This document shows, in pieces, positions 1-9,115 of a stretch of DNA of 64,000 nucleotides. Positions within the stretch are counted from its first letter, which is position 1. Each line of letters begins with the position of its first letter. A program made the position numbers and the translations under genes. Origin of the DNA: Moritella sp. F3 (GTDB lineage: Bacteria; Pseudomonadota; Gammaproteobacteria; Enterobacterales; Moritellaceae). The stretch covers positions 124,001 through 188,000 of the forward strand of contig NZ_BLRL01000002.1 in assembly GCF_015082335.1 (NCBI RefSeq), read 5' to 3'. The notes beneath the pieces are model-generated. The model had not been told where the DNA came from and did not search any database. It saw only the letters and a program-made list of their open reading frames with translations.

Positions 1-1
1 G

Positions 2-1219
2 CCAGCACAAAGCGTTTATGTCAGCCAGATACAAACCCAGAATATAGCCCCAGCAGTAAAAGGCTATGGCAATGTCGTGGCTAAAAATAAGTGGCAAGGG
101 ATCACCGAAGTCAGCGGTAAAGTGATTTACAAAAATGAACGTTTACAGCGTGGTACCTTTATTAATGAGGGCGTGGAACTGTTGCGTATCGACCCTGCGT
201 CTTATCAGTTAAACCTCATCACAGCACAAGCTAATTTAGACAATATTAATTCAGAAGTTGAAAAGCTAGATATTGAAGAACAGCGTCTAACACGTTCATA
301 CCAAGTCGAAAAGAAAACCCTCGCTTTAGAAGAAAAAGAATACCAACGTAATATCAAATTAAACAAAAAAGGCACAATATCAGCGTCGAGTTTAGAACAG
401 CAAGAGCGCGTGTTATACAATACTCAGTTACAGCTAAATGATTTAAAAGCACAAGTAAACCAACTACCAGCGCGTAAAAAAGCCCTACAAGCACAAATAG
501 CCCAAGGTCAGAGTCAAGTTGATCAAGCCCGACTGGATTTAGAAAATACCATTATTACCATGCCATTTGACGGCCGTATTATTGATGTTAGCGCCGAGCT
601 ACAACAGTTTGTGTCTACGGGTACCAGTCTAATGCTGGCGCATGATGTGTCAAAATTAGAAGTCGAAGCGAAAATGCCCACCAGCCAATTAAGCCGTTTG
701 ATACACAGCTTAAAGCAAGACCAAGAAATACTCGATAACCTCAATGCCGTGCCAGATATTGCCATTGCTAACTTAACTGCACAAATAACCTTACGAAACT
801 CGTCATCAGAAACCCATTGGCAAGGTAAAGTAACCCGTATTTTAGGTGAAATTGATGCTCGCTTAGGTACCGCAGGATTAGTGGTTGAAGCTGACTTTGA
901 TTTCCTTGAGTTCATTAAACGTAACGATCCCACTGACAGCCCAATTATATCGGGGATGTTTGTTGAAGTAACCGTTAATGGTCAAGCACAACAGCAATTA
1001 ACCGTGCCATTACAAGCGCTACATAACAACCGTTTATACTTGGTCGATGAAGAGAACAGACTCCAACTGCAAGAAGTTGAAGTACTGTTTATCCGCGACC
1101 AAGTTGCTGCCATTAAGGCCAAAGGTCTGGAAGCTGGTCAGCAAATTGTATTATCCGATATTATCCCTGTCGCTAATGGTTTAAAGCTAGCACCAACAGT
1201 ATGGACAGAGGATAAATAA
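2..1219 (+). CDS. RND efflux periplasmic adaptor (MFP), 5' end outside window
   Basis: Periplasmic membrane-fusion subunit that links an RND pump to an outer-membrane channel. The frame is open to the left edge, and the residues before the first in-frame GTG at 77 (VKGYGNVVA) already look like the first strand of the lipoyl/barrel-sandwich domain, so the true start lies upstream of the window. A beta segment (EVSGKVIYKN, GVELLRIDP) is followed by a long charged, Gln-rich helical hairpin typical of adaptor coiled coils, then the return lipoyl half (TMPFDGRIIDVSAE), a beta barrel and a membrane-proximal domain. The stop codon is 2 bp before the pump gene, so the two are co-transcribed. The family is clear; the exported substrate cannot be read from sequence. 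Confidence 0.9.
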   Translation, partial: PAQSVYVSQIQTQNIAPAVKGYGNVVAKNKWQGITEVSGKVIYKNERLQRGTFINEGVELLRIDPASYQLNLITAQANLDNINSEVEKLDIEEQRLTRSYQVEKKTLALEEKEYQRNIKLNKKGTISASSLEQQERVLYNTQLQLNDLKAQVNQLPARKKALQAQIAQGQSQVDQARLDLENTIITMPFDGRIIDVSAELQQFVSTGTSLMLAHDVSKLEVEAKMPTSQLSRLIHSLKQDQEILDNLNAVPDIAIANLTAQITLRNSSSETHWQGKVTRILGEIDARLGTAGLVVEADFDFLEFIKRNDPTDSPIISGMFVEVTVNGQAQQQLTVPLQALHNNRLYLVDEENRLQLQEVEVLFIRDQVAAIKAKGLEAGQQIVLSDIIPVANGLKLAPTVWTEDK

Positions 1220-1221
1220 TC

Positions 1222-4200
1222 ATGATCCAGTTCTTTACCAAACACCCAACGGCTGCCAATTTAGTCATGGTGATGTTTTTAGCTCTCGGTGCAATCACGC
1301 TGCCAGATATGAAACGGGAAACATTTCCTGACTTTTCCGTCACTATCGCACAGATCTCTGTGCCCTACCCTGGTGCGAGCCCTGAAGATGTCGAACAAGC
1401 AATTTGTTTACCGATAGAAGATGCCCTAGACGGTATCAACAACCTGAAAAAACTAACCTGTAGCGCTAGCGAAGGCATGGCGGTTACGACTGCAGAAATG
1501 ACGCACGACGGTAATGGGACTACGTTTATATCGGATATTAAAACCGAAGTTGACGCTATTGACCAATTCCCTGATGAAGTAGAAACCACAGTTGTAAAAG
1601 AACTGATGACCTATGACGATGTGGTCAGTCTGGTGATTTACAGTGACATGGATAAACAAGAACTTAAACTCTATGCCGAAGATGTTAAGCGCCGCCTAAA
1701 ACGCTTAAAAGGCATAGCTCAAGTTGAGATAAATGGTTTCTCTGACCCGCAGTTACGTGTCGAACTTGATTTAGTCGCGCTGCGCCAACTGAATGTCTCT
1801 GTACAAGATGTAGCAAATCAAATTGCTAAACAAAATGTGAAGATGCCCAGTGGTAATTTAAATACCCCAAGCAGTACGATATTACTGCGTTTTGATGCCC
1901 AGCGTTATACTCCACGCGATCTGGGTGAGATCATTGTTTTAAGTAACGAAGATGGCAGTAAAGTACAACTAAAAGACATCGCGACGATCACGCAACGCTT
2001 TGAGTTAGATGAATCAAAAATATCGGTAAATGGTAAAGAAGGTACCATGCTAGATATTAAAAAATCAAAAGCCGATGATTCGCTTGATGTACTTGAAGAA
2101 GTGCAACAGTTTATTGTCGATGAAAAACTAAAAACCCCCGACAACATTGAATTCTCACTCACTAAAGACATGGCATCTGTCGCCAAAGACCGTCTTGATC
2201 TGCTGCTATCAAATGGTTGGCAGGGTTTCATCTTAGTATTCCTGGTTATGTGGTTATTCTTCCCGTGGCGTTATGCTATTTGGGTTGCCATGGGTCTACC
2301 TGTTTCCTTCCTTGCCAGCATGTATGTACTGTCATTAGTGGGGATTAGCTTAAACCTAATGTCGATGGTTGCATTGCTCGTCGCCATTGGCTTATTGATG
2401 GATGACGCCATTGTATTATCCGAAAGTGTCGCCCATGAACTATCTAAAACCGAAGACAAACTCGCTGGTATTGTTAAAGGGGTTAATCGGGTTAAAAACG
2501 GGGTTTTTTCGTCTTTCTTAACCACAGTTGCTATCTTTGGTTCACTGGCCTTTCTTGAAGGTGACATGGGTGAAGTACTGAAAGTCATCCCGATAACCTT
2601 AGTGATCACCTTGAGCGTCTCGCTAGTTGAAGCGTTTTTGATCTTGCCGCATCACTTGTACGCGTCAGTAAAAGATGCCGATGACAGCGTTGCAGAAAAT
2701 AGCTTTAAAGGCCGCTTTAATAAGAAGTTTGAATACTTCCAGTTTACTATTTTACCTAAAGTGATTGGTGCTGTGGTCGACCGTCGCTATATGGTCACAG
2801 CAGGTATTATTGCCTTATTCATTGGTACCATCTCGCTGGCTTCAAGTGGCATGTTACGCTTTTCAGCCTTCCCTGAAGTTGAAGGTGACTGGGTTCAAAT
2901 TACGGTCTTGATGCCACCGGGCACACCATTGGAGAAAACAGATAAAGTAGTGGCTCGTATTACCAACAATATTAAAACAACCAGCGCCCAATTTGGTGAG
3001 CAGCCTGATAATGAATCATTACTTAAATACATTACAGTCCAAAGTGGTACGAATCCCGATGCCGGTGAAAGTGGTGAACATGTCGCGACTATCTTTGTTG
3101 ATTTGCTGACTTCAGAAAAACGTGATACCCGTATGGCTGATTATTTAGCGGCGCTGCAACAAGAAATCGGAGTTATTCCTGGGGTCACCAACTTAATAAT
3201 CCGTGAACCGGCGATTGGTCCGGCTGGCCGTGCGATTGATATTGAATTAAGCCACCCTGACATTCAGACCTTAAAAGATGCGGGTAACGAACTCGCGCAA
3301 TACCTTGCCCAGTTTAATGGCGTAAGTAACATCATTACTAATCTACGTGATGGTAAACCAGAACTGCGCATGTCGTTATTACCCGGTGCTGAAACATTTG
3401 GCGTCACAGGACAAGATATTGCTATGCAACTGCGCGCCGCATTTTTCGGTATCACCGTTGATGAGTTGCAAATTGGCAGTGAAAATGTCGAACTGGACGT
3501 GAGACTGGCAGAGCAGTATCGTTCTGACCTGGCTTATTATGAAGACTTTCCGTTTACCCTTGCTGATGGAAGCCAAGTGCCGCTGGCCAGTATTGTAAAA
3601 GTAGAATGGGGTCGTGGTGTTAGCCAGTTAAACCGCATTAATAACATTCGAACGATGTCATTAAAAGGCGATATCGATAAAGAACAAGCTAATACCGTTG
3701 AGCTAATGGCTGGTATGCAAAAAGACTTCGTGCCAACGCTAACACAGAAATACCCTGGCATTGAAGTGCGTTTAGGTGGTGAAGTAGAATCGACAGCTGA
3801 AACGGGGAACTCGATGGTAAAGAGTTTCTCGATAGGTTTGTTTGTTGTATTTGCTATTCTCAGTTTTCAGTTCCGCAGTTATATTGAACCTATCATTGTG
3901 ATGTTAGCTATACCGCTCGCGCTTATCGGCGTGTTCTGGGGCCACTTCATGCTGAATTACGATCTGACGATGCCGTCAATGCTAGGCTTTACGTCGCTAG
4001 CAGGGATAGTGGTGAATAACTCGATCTTACTGGTGCAGTTTATTAAAGAGAACCTAGTCAAAAGCAATGACATTAGGCAAGCGGCTATCCATGCAACTAC
4101 TAACCGTATCCGCGCGATTTTAATCACGACAGCAACAACGGCTGCGGGTCTAATGCCAATACTATTGGAGCAAAGCATTCAAGCACAAGTCATTATCCCC

Positions 4201-4320
4201 TTAGTTGTGGCGTTAATCTTTGGCTTAATCGCATCAACACTATTGGTTATTTTAATCTTACCAGCCTTCTATGGCATCTTAGATGATTTTGGTTTAACAG
4301 AACGTCACAAAGAAGCGTAA
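1222..4320 (+). CDS. RND family inner-membrane efflux transporter (AcrB-like)
   Basis: Proton-driven RND exporter, expected to work as a trimer with the adaptor encoded just upstream. Its 1032 residues are normal for the family. It has the N-terminal membrane helix, a porter domain, a helix bundle with the TM4 motif LLMDDAIVLSES containing the paired proton-relay Asp residues, a second porter half, and a second helix bundle (from about residue 870) with AGIVVNNSILLVQF. The Lys found in AcrB TM10 is replaced by Asn here, as in several non-AcrB RND subgroups. It starts 2 bp after the adaptor stop. A strong inverted repeat follows the stop. No outer-membrane channel gene or regulator lies downstream. 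The drug or lipid substrate is unknown. Confidence 0.93.
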   Translation: MIQFFTKHPTAANLVMVMFLALGAITLPDMKRETFPDFSVTIAQISVPYPGASPEDVEQAICLPIEDALDGINNLKKLTCSASEGMAVTTAEMTHDGNGTTFISDIKTEVDAIDQFPDEVETTVVKELMTYDDVVSLVIYSDMDKQELKLYAEDVKRRLKRLKGIAQVEINGFSDPQLRVELDLVALRQLNVSVQDVANQIAKQNVKMPSGNLNTPSSTILLRFDAQRYTPRDLGEIIVLSNEDGSKVQLKDIATITQRFELDESKISVNGKEGTMLDIKKSKADDSLDVLEEVQQFIVDEKLKTPDNIEFSLTKDMASVAKDRLDLLLSNGWQGFILVFLVMWLFFPWRYAIWVAMGLPVSFLASMYVLSLVGISLNLMSMVALLVAIGLLMDDAIVLSESVAHELSKTEDKLAGIVKGVNRVKNGVFSSFLTTVAIFGSLAFLEGDMGEVLKVIPITLVITLSVSLVEAFLILPHHLYASVKDADDSVAENSFKGRFNKKFEYFQFTILPKVIGAVVDRRYMVTAGIIALFIGTISLASSGMLRFSAFPEVEGDWVQITVLMPPGTPLEKTDKVVARITNNIKTTSAQFGEQPDNESLLKYITVQSGTNPDAGESGEHVATIFVDLLTSEKRDTRMADYLAALQQEIGVIPGVTNLIIREPAIGPAGRAIDIELSHPDIQTLKDAGNELAQYLAQFNGVSNIITNLRDGKPELRMSLLPGAETFGVTGQDIAMQLRAAFFGITVDELQIGSENVELDVRLAEQYRSDLAYYEDFPFTLADGSQVPLASIVKVEWGRGVSQLNRINNIRTMSLKGDIDKEQANTVELMAGMQKDFVPTLTQKYPGIEVRLGGEVESTAETGNSMVKSFSIGLFVVFAILSFQFRSYIEPIIVMLAIPLALIGVFWGHFMLNYDLTMPSMLGFTSLAGIVVNNSILLVQFIKENLVKSNDIRQAAIHATTNRIRAILITTATTAAGLMPILLEQSIQAQVIIPLVVALIFGLIASTLLVILILPAFYGILDDFGLTERHKEA

Positions 4321-4325
4321 ACGGG

Positions 4326-4362
4326 TAATGTTAGCCAGCTAAAGAATAGCTGGCTAACATTA
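4326..4362. terminator. Bidirectional terminator-like hairpin
   Basis: A perfect 16-bp inverted repeat (arms 4326-4341 and 4347-4362, 5-nt loop) sits between the convergent RND operon and the EAL gene. There is no long T-run on either side, so termination strength is uncertain. Confidence 0.7.
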
Positions 4363-4381
4363 ATGGCCTAACTAGACGCTA

Positions 4382-5197
4382 TCACTTATGTGGTCTAGCG
4401 ACACTTGCTAAACGCTCTAGCCGCTGTGGTTTGGCTAAATAATATCCCTGAAAATAATCAGCCCCTGACGCTACACAACGCTCAAATACCGCTTCAGTTT
4501 CAATACCTTCGGCAATAGTCTTTGCTTTAATCAAATGCCCGAGACTGACAGCATGATGAAACTTGTTGTACTTAAATGCTGCGAGTAAATCGACAATACT
4601 TTTATCTATTTTCAAATAATCAGGTCTAACACTTCGAACTCTCTCTTCAGTCGAATAAGCACTACCATAATCATCAATCGCGACTTCGATACCAAAACCT
4701 GCGAGTTTCTGGATCCCGTTTAATACCGACTCAAGATTACGCCCTTCGAATTCAATAATTTCATAAACTAATTGCGCTGGAGATAGGCCGATTTTCTTTA
4801 ACCCCCTAACAAGGGTATCAACCGCAATATCATGATTAGACAAGATCTCAAATATAACAGGGGTAACATTAATGAACAGTTTTTTATCGTAGTGACAAGA
4901 GTAAGAGAAGTTTAACATATGGATAATGGCACACGTTAACGTGGCAATCGCACTGGACTCGTCATCATGACGAATAGATTCAAAGTAATCATGGGGGTTG
5001 ATCGTAGCACCATCGGAATCAAAAATTCTGGCGAGCGCTTCGACACCGTAGATATTATGTTCGCGGTCAAAAATGGGTTGAAACACACTGGTAAAAGTTA
5101 AGCCTTTGTCGGTGATGGAAAAACCATACTCGTTATCTTGCTTGATAAGGTCGACAATATTCTGGTGCAGTTTAGCGTAATCATTCATAAAATCCAT
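4382..5197 (-). CDS. EAL-domain cyclic-di-GMP phosphodiesterase
   Basis: Stand-alone EAL domain of 271 residues that should hydrolyse c-di-GMP to pGpG. The signature glutamate is in GVEALARIF (E53). The other metal and catalytic positions are present: the Asn of LFINVTP, the Glu of VYEIIEFE, the paired Asp of IDDYGSAYS, the Lys of LKIDKSIV, the Glu of AEGIETEA and the C-terminal QGYYLAKP. It therefore looks catalytically competent. There is no sensory, REC or membrane segment, so it is probably cytoplasmic and controlled by partners or expression. The ATG at 5197 has an AAAGG Shine-Dalgarno 7 nt upstream. It is monocistronic. Confidence 0.9.
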   Translation of the reverse strand: MDFMNDYAKLHQNIVDLIKQDNEYGFSITDKGLTFTSVFQPIFDREHNIYGVEALARIFDSDGATINPHDYFESIRHDDESSAIATLTCAIIHMLNFSYSCHYDKKLFINVTPVIFEILSNHDIAVDTLVRGLKKIGLSPAQLVYEIIEFEGRNLESVLNGIQKLAGFGIEVAIDDYGSAYSTEERVRSVRPDYLKIDKSIVDLLAAFKYNKFHHAVSLGHLIKAKTIAEGIETEAVFERCVASGADYFQGYYLAKPQRLERLASVARPHK

Positions 5198-5400
5198 CGT
5201 ATAACCTTTATTCCCTATTAGCTATATACCCTCACTTTCGCGAAGTACAGTAACATGGAATAATGGCTTAATAACGGGGGACACTTACATTCACTTACAT
5301 TGCAGGGTTTTTTTGATTGAAACTATGATGAATAGCTCAAATGCATGATTTAAATATAGAAAAAACAATCTAATTTAGGTCTATGTTAAGTCGATTATAA

Positions 5401-5733
5401 CTAAGCACAAATACCAATATTATCTGTCACAGCCTTAAACCAAGGTTTCTCGCCACAGTCTATCTCTGCATCAAATTGACGCGATAACATTGACTGGACG
5501 TGTTTGATCGCATCACTGGCAATCAGCACTTTTTCACCTGCAGCAATATTATTATTCAAGGCAAGTTCGTTAGCGTAATTCAATAAGTCTGCCGCAGAAT
5601 CTAAATTAAAAGAAGCTGTGTGTAAAATATCTAGATTTGCTTGTGTGTAATTACAAGCACGAATAAAGCTAATCTCATGCTTTATACGTGAAATAAGTGC
5701 CAAGCCATCTTTTACTAATATATGAAATTCCAC
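5401..5733 (-). CDS. Hypothetical helical protein, 110 aa
   Basis: I do not recognise a family. The protein is short and mostly helical by composition (repeated Ala/Leu/Ile with regularly spaced charges), with one Cys-containing stretch near the C terminus (DAEIDCGEKPW) and no signal peptide or membrane segment. The start is GTG at 5733, preceded by GAGAGG at a spacing of 6 nt, which supports translation. It is separated from the EAL gene by about 200 bp of AT-rich DNA and looks monocistronic. Function unknown. Confidence 0.55.
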   Translation of the reverse strand: MEFHILVKDGLALISRIKHEISFIRACNYTQANLDILHTASFNLDSAADLLNYANELALNNNIAAGEKVLIASDAIKHVQSMLSRQFDAEIDCGEKPWFKAVTDNIGICA

Positions 5734-6165
5734 TGTTAGCCTCTCAATTAGATCTCAATTAAATGTAGTCTGCCGAGCCATTTTTAGTCTGCCAAACCAT
5801 TATAGTCGTCATCGTAGAGAAACGACTGCTGAATAAAATTAAATTATTGTGATCAGAAGCTAATTGCTCATTTAAAATAAGATATGGTTACAAAGAGTAA
5901 AGTAATAGCTCAATATTTAACACCTCGTCCCTCTCCTTTTCCTCTTTACTAACCGAGTCCAACTTAGTTAATCCTAACGATGGGCAACAAGGACGATTAT
6001 ACCGCGAAGTATTTATCGTTTAAGTTGACCACAGTAAAACTGAAAATCCATTCTAATTAATCTTTATTTTTCTATAAAACTTAATCCATAATTTGTATGC
6101 ATTTTCTAATTTAAAACCCTATTCTGGCTTCAACAAATCGAAACGCACCCTGAAAGGATAAAACC
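5734..6165. other. Intergenic region between divergent genes
   Basis: A 432-bp noncoding stretch between the minus-strand 110-aa gene and the phasin gene. It contains a pyrimidine-rich patch near 5925-5950 and an AT-rich segment from 6045 to 6115 that probably holds the phasin promoter. No convincing -35/-10 pair or operator can be singled out. The phasin Shine-Dalgarno (AAAGGA) lies at about 6153-6158. Confidence 0.4.
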
Positions 6166-6516
6166 ATGACACAATTAAACGTAGTTGATACAGCGAAGAA
6201 ACTTTGGAGCAGCAAAGACGAAATTGCTAAAAATATTTGGTTAGCAGGTCTTGGTGCATACGGTAAAAGCATTGATGAAGCGAACAAAGTATCAGATAAA
6301 TCTTCAACATTATTTGAAGAATTAGTTGCTAAAGGCACTAAAATTGAAGAAACAGCAAAAGAAAAATTGTCTGATAAAAAAATCTCGACTGACGTTTTAG
6401 AAACTCGTGTAAATCAAGTGTTCACTAAAATTTCTGGTGTTGATAGCACTAAAGTTGACGCGCTAAACGCTAAAGTTGACGAATTAACGAAAGCAATCGC
6501 TGAACTTAAAAAATAA
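6166..6516 (+). CDS. Phasin family / polyhydroxyalkanoate granule-associated protein
   Basis: A small (116 aa), Lys-rich, all-helical protein with the N-terminal segment KDEIAKNIWLAGLGAYGKSIDEA, typical of the PhaF/PhaI-type granule-associated phasins. The C-terminal third (DALNAKVDELTKAIAELKK) is a heptad-like coiled coil that could oligomerise. Family members coat PHA granules, but some bacteria without PHA carry such proteins as stress or membrane-associated factors. No PHA synthase or depolymerase is in this window. An AAAGGA Shine-Dalgarno lies 7 nt before the ATG. A hairpin terminator follows at 6599, so the gene is monocistronic. Confidence 0.8.
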   Translation: MTQLNVVDTAKKLWSSKDEIAKNIWLAGLGAYGKSIDEANKVSDKSSTLFEELVAKGTKIEETAKEKLSDKKISTDVLETRVNQVFTKISGVDSTKVDALNAKVDELTKAIAELKK

Positions 6517-6519
6517 GAC

Positions 6520-6557
6520 ACATTTAAGACTCAGTATAATAACTGAATCTTAAATGT
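6520..6557. repeat. Inverted repeat after phasin gene
   Basis: Arms 6520-6535 and 6542-6557 are complementary over 16 bp with one mismatch and a 6-nt loop. It lies immediately after the phasin stop in what should be the 3' UTR, with no T-run. It may stabilise the mRNA. Confidence 0.55.
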
Positions 6558-6598
6558 AGATATTGATACCTGCCTATTAATAGCAGTGATGAATAGAT

Positions 6599-6624
6599 AT
6601 GGTGAGCCTCGGCTCACCATTTTT
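6599..6624 (+). terminator. Rho-independent terminator of phasin gene
   Basis: A perfect 9-bp GC-rich stem (6599-6607 with 6612-6620) capped by a CTCG tetraloop is followed by TTTT. From here to the promoter at 6876 I see no gene or clear signal. Confidence 0.8.
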
Positions 6625-6875
6625 CGTTTTAGCATTTAAAAAGATGGATTTACCAGCAGCTGTACTACTTTTTAAACAAATATGACTGTATAAAGCATAT
6701 TATCACCTTGTTCAAATATTGACCAGAAAGTCAGAGCCCTAAAAATAATTCAATATTACCTCGTTAGCGAGGTAAATCCCTCCAAAGCCCTATAAGTAGT
6801 AGTCCTACATAATAATAGCAGCGACTAACCCGCGAGTTATCTACGTGTTTTGAATATTGCCGCCACACAAAAAAA

Positions 6876-6903
6876 TTGACAACCGCGTCAACATCTTTAA
6901 GAT
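6876..6903 (+). promoter_or_regulatory. Putative sigma-70 promoter of purine salvage operon
   Basis: TTGACA at 6876-6881, a 16-bp spacer, then TAAGAT at 6898-6903. Transcription would start near 6910, a few bases before the first helix of the riboswitch aptamer, which is the expected arrangement. Confidence 0.6.
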
Positions 6904-6921
6904 GCCCCGCAAGCAATGTGA

Positions 6922-6990
6922 CGTTGTATAATTTTGGCAATATGGGCCTTAAGTCTCTACTCTGAAACCGTAAATTTCAGACCTACAATG
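6922..6990 (+). promoter_or_regulatory. Purine (guanine-type) riboswitch aptamer
   Basis: A 69-nt three-way-junction aptamer upstream of a purine permease and xpt. P1 pairs 6922-6928 with 6984-6990 (one G-U). J1/2 is TAAT, and loop L2 is AATATGG (6939-6945), close to the GATATGG of known members. J2/3 reads AAGTCTCTAC. P3 is a perfect 7-bp stem (6961-6967 with 6975-6981) closed by CCGTAAA, identical to the loop of the Bacillus xpt aptamer. J3/1 is CCTA, with C at the ligand-reading position, predicting guanine or hypoxanthine rather than adenine. P2 is weak, with only GGC/GCC plus flanking U-U mismatches. The expression platform between 6990 and 7097 is not obvious. Confidence 0.85.
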
Positions 6991-7097
6991 AAGCAGGATA
7001 ATTGTACCTTTTTTAGGTATGGTTCCCCTACCCAAAGTTATACTTCGGAATATTGTCATTTTAAATCAACCAACTTAATAGTAATGGATGTTTATTA

Positions 7098-8423
7098 ATG
7101 GACAAGTACTTCCTCCTGTCTGCGCGTGGCGCAACTGTAAAAAATGAAATCTACGCGGGTTTAATTACCTTTTTAGCGATGAGTTATATCTTAGCAGTGA
7201 ATCCGGCAATCTTAGGAAGCATCGAAGGGATAGACAAAGGCTCAATATTTACAGCTACCGCACTGTCTGCAGCGATTGCAACATTCATTATGGGTGCGTT
7301 CTCTAAATACCCTATTATGTTAGCGCCGGGCATGTCGATGAATGGCTTCTTTAAAGCTATCTTATTAGGTGGCGGTATCTCGTTACTTTGGCATGAAGCA
7401 CTATTTGCTATTTTCCTTTCTGGTTGTCTATATTTAATTCTAAGCTTAACACCCGCTCGTAAGGTGATGATTGAAGCCATACCTGAAGATTTAAAACTCG
7501 GTATTGCTGTTGGTCTGGGCTTGTTCGTTTCATTTTTAGGCCTTAAAAATGCCGGTATCATCGTCAGCAACCCGTTTATTCTGGTGAGCATGGGTGATGT
7601 CTACGATCCAAAAGTGTTCATTGCGCTGGTCAGCATCTTCATTGCTATTGGTTGTTTAGTCCGAGATATGAAACTAGCGACTGTTATTTCGTTTATCTCA
7701 TCGATTATTCTAAGCTTATTAAGCGATCACTTCCTTGGTAGTAACTTGATTACCATACCAACTGAAGTATTTTCTATGCCACCAAGCTTAGCCCCTACAT
7801 TTGGTGCTATCTTTGACTTGTCACAACTGACAATGCCAAAAATGAGTGACTTAATATTCCTGGTTATTATCTTCTTCATTGTCGACTTCTTCGATGGCTT
7901 GAGTACGATTGTTGGTGTTGGCCGTGACGCGGGTATTATCGGTAAAGACGGAAAAGTGCCAAACGCTAAATCTGCATTAATTGCCGATTCAGGTGGCACT
8001 ATCATTGGTACGGTATTAGGGACTACATCAATTACTGCTTACTCTGAATCTGCTGTAGCCTCATCATTGGGTGCTAAAACAGGTATCAGTGCTATCACGG
8101 TTGCGGTGCTGTTCTTAATCTCTATGTTCCTATTCCCTGTGTTCTCAATCTTTACCACTGCGATTGTGGCACCCGCATTAGTTGTAATCGGTATTTACAT
8201 GATTAAGAACTTAGCGATGATTAACTGGGACAAAAAAGAATCTGCAATTCCAGTATTCTTTATCATGGTATTTAGCTTGTTAACCTTCTCGCCTGCAAAC
8301 GGTATGGCAATGGGTTTCATCAGTTACTGTTTCGTAATGTTAGTGCAAGGTGATGGCAAAAAAGTACATCCGATAATTTACTCACTAGCACTACTATTTA
8401 TTGTTTATTTAGCACTTTCATAA
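7098..8423 (+). CDS. Purine (guanine/hypoxanthine/xanthine) permease, AzgA/PbuG-type NCS2 family
   Basis: A 441-residue membrane permease that imports purine bases by proton symport. The N-terminal segment TVKNEIYAGLITFLAMSYILAVNPAIL is characteristic of the AzgA/PbuG branch (E. coli GhxP, GhxQ, AdeP). The central FFIVDFFDGLSTIVGVGRDAG and the later SGGTIIGTVLGTTSITAYSESA are the family's substrate-site helices. About a dozen hydrophobic helices can be seen. The gene follows a guanine-type riboswitch and is 15 bp upstream of xpt, so uptake and salvage are made together and should be repressed when guanine is plentiful. The ATG at 7098 has no strong Shine-Dalgarno. The exact base specificity is inferred from the riboswitch and the partner gene. 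Confidence 0.9.
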   Translation: MDKYFLLSARGATVKNEIYAGLITFLAMSYILAVNPAILGSIEGIDKGSIFTATALSAAIATFIMGAFSKYPIMLAPGMSMNGFFKAILLGGGISLLWHEALFAIFLSGCLYLILSLTPARKVMIEAIPEDLKLGIAVGLGLFVSFLGLKNAGIIVSNPFILVSMGDVYDPKVFIALVSIFIAIGCLVRDMKLATVISFISSIILSLLSDHFLGSNLITIPTEVFSMPPSLAPTFGAIFDLSQLTMPKMSDLIFLVIIFFIVDFFDGLSTIVGVGRDAGIIGKDGKVPNAKSALIADSGGTIIGTVLGTTSITAYSESAVASSLGAKTGISAITVAVLFLISMFLFPVFSIFTTAIVAPALVVIGIYMIKNLAMINWDKKESAIPVFFIMVFSLLTFSPANGMAMGFISYCFVMLVQGDGKKVHPIIYSLALLFIVYLALS

Positions 8424-8438
8424 TTTAGGGACGAACAC

Positions 8439-9002
8439 ATGAACTTATTAGAAAAAGCGATTTTAGAGCACGGAAAATCAGTTAACAACGTAGCCTTAGA
8501 CGCAAGTAGCTTCTTAACTAAGCAAATTGATATTCAAATTTTAGACTGGTGTGCATCGCAATTAGCTATCCACTTTCAAGACTCTAAAATTGACCGAATC
8601 CTAACTATCGAAAGTGGCGGTATTGCTATCTCGACGTTAGTAGCGTTAAAACTGAATGTGCCATTAGTAGTCATGAAGAAAAAACGTAGTATGTTAGATC
8701 CTGAAAACGTACTAACAACCAATGTATTTAGCTTTACTAAAAATTCGTCATATGAATTAAATTGTAATGTTGAACACATTAATGACAATGACCGTGTATT
8801 ATTTATTGATGATGTATTAGCACATGGTAATGCGGTTGAAGGTACATTAGAAATTCTGGCTCAGACTAGCGCAACACTCGTTGGCGTTGGTATCTTGTTT
8901 GAGAAATCATTCCAGTCTGGTGCTAAAATGCTATCAGACAAAGGCATTAATACCTTGTCATTAGCACGTATCAGTTCACTAGAGAACGGTATTCACTTTT
9001 AA
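8439..9002 (+). CDS. xpt: Xanthine phosphoribosyltransferase, Bacillus type
   Basis: Converts xanthine plus PRPP to XMP in the cytoplasm (purine salvage). The 187-residue protein is collinear with Bacillus Xpt: SFLTKQIDIQIL near residue 25, TIESGGIA in place of TIESSGIA, VYSFTK-like VFSFTKNS, the PRPP loop RVLFIDDVLAHGNA (residues about 119-132) and the C-terminal LFEKSFQSGAKML and LARISSLENG. It is of the Xpt class and not the enterobacterial Gpt class. The start has AGGGA about 8 nt upstream. It is the second gene of the riboswitch-controlled operon and is followed by a strong terminator. Confidence 0.93.
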   Translation: MNLLEKAILEHGKSVNNVALDASSFLTKQIDIQILDWCASQLAIHFQDSKIDRILTIESGGIAISTLVALKLNVPLVVMKKKRSMLDPENVLTTNVFSFTKNSSYELNCNVEHINDNDRVLFIDDVLAHGNAVEGTLEILAQTSATLVGVGILFEKSFQSGAKMLSDKGINTLSLARISSLENGIHF

Positions 9003-9034
9003 GTAAATGACCCTCAGCTAGCAGAAAGTAAACC

Positions 9035-9069
9035 AAAGGGGAGAAACAGTAACTGTTTCTCCCCTTTTT
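9035..9069 (+). terminator. Rho-independent terminator after xpt
   Basis: A perfect 12-bp stem (9038-9049 with 9053-9064, 3-nt loop), extended by flanking AAA/TTT, runs into a T-tract. Confidence 0.92.
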
Positions 9070-9115
9070 GCTTTTATATCACTGTCATTTTCTATCACAG
9101 CCGTTTTATTTTTAA

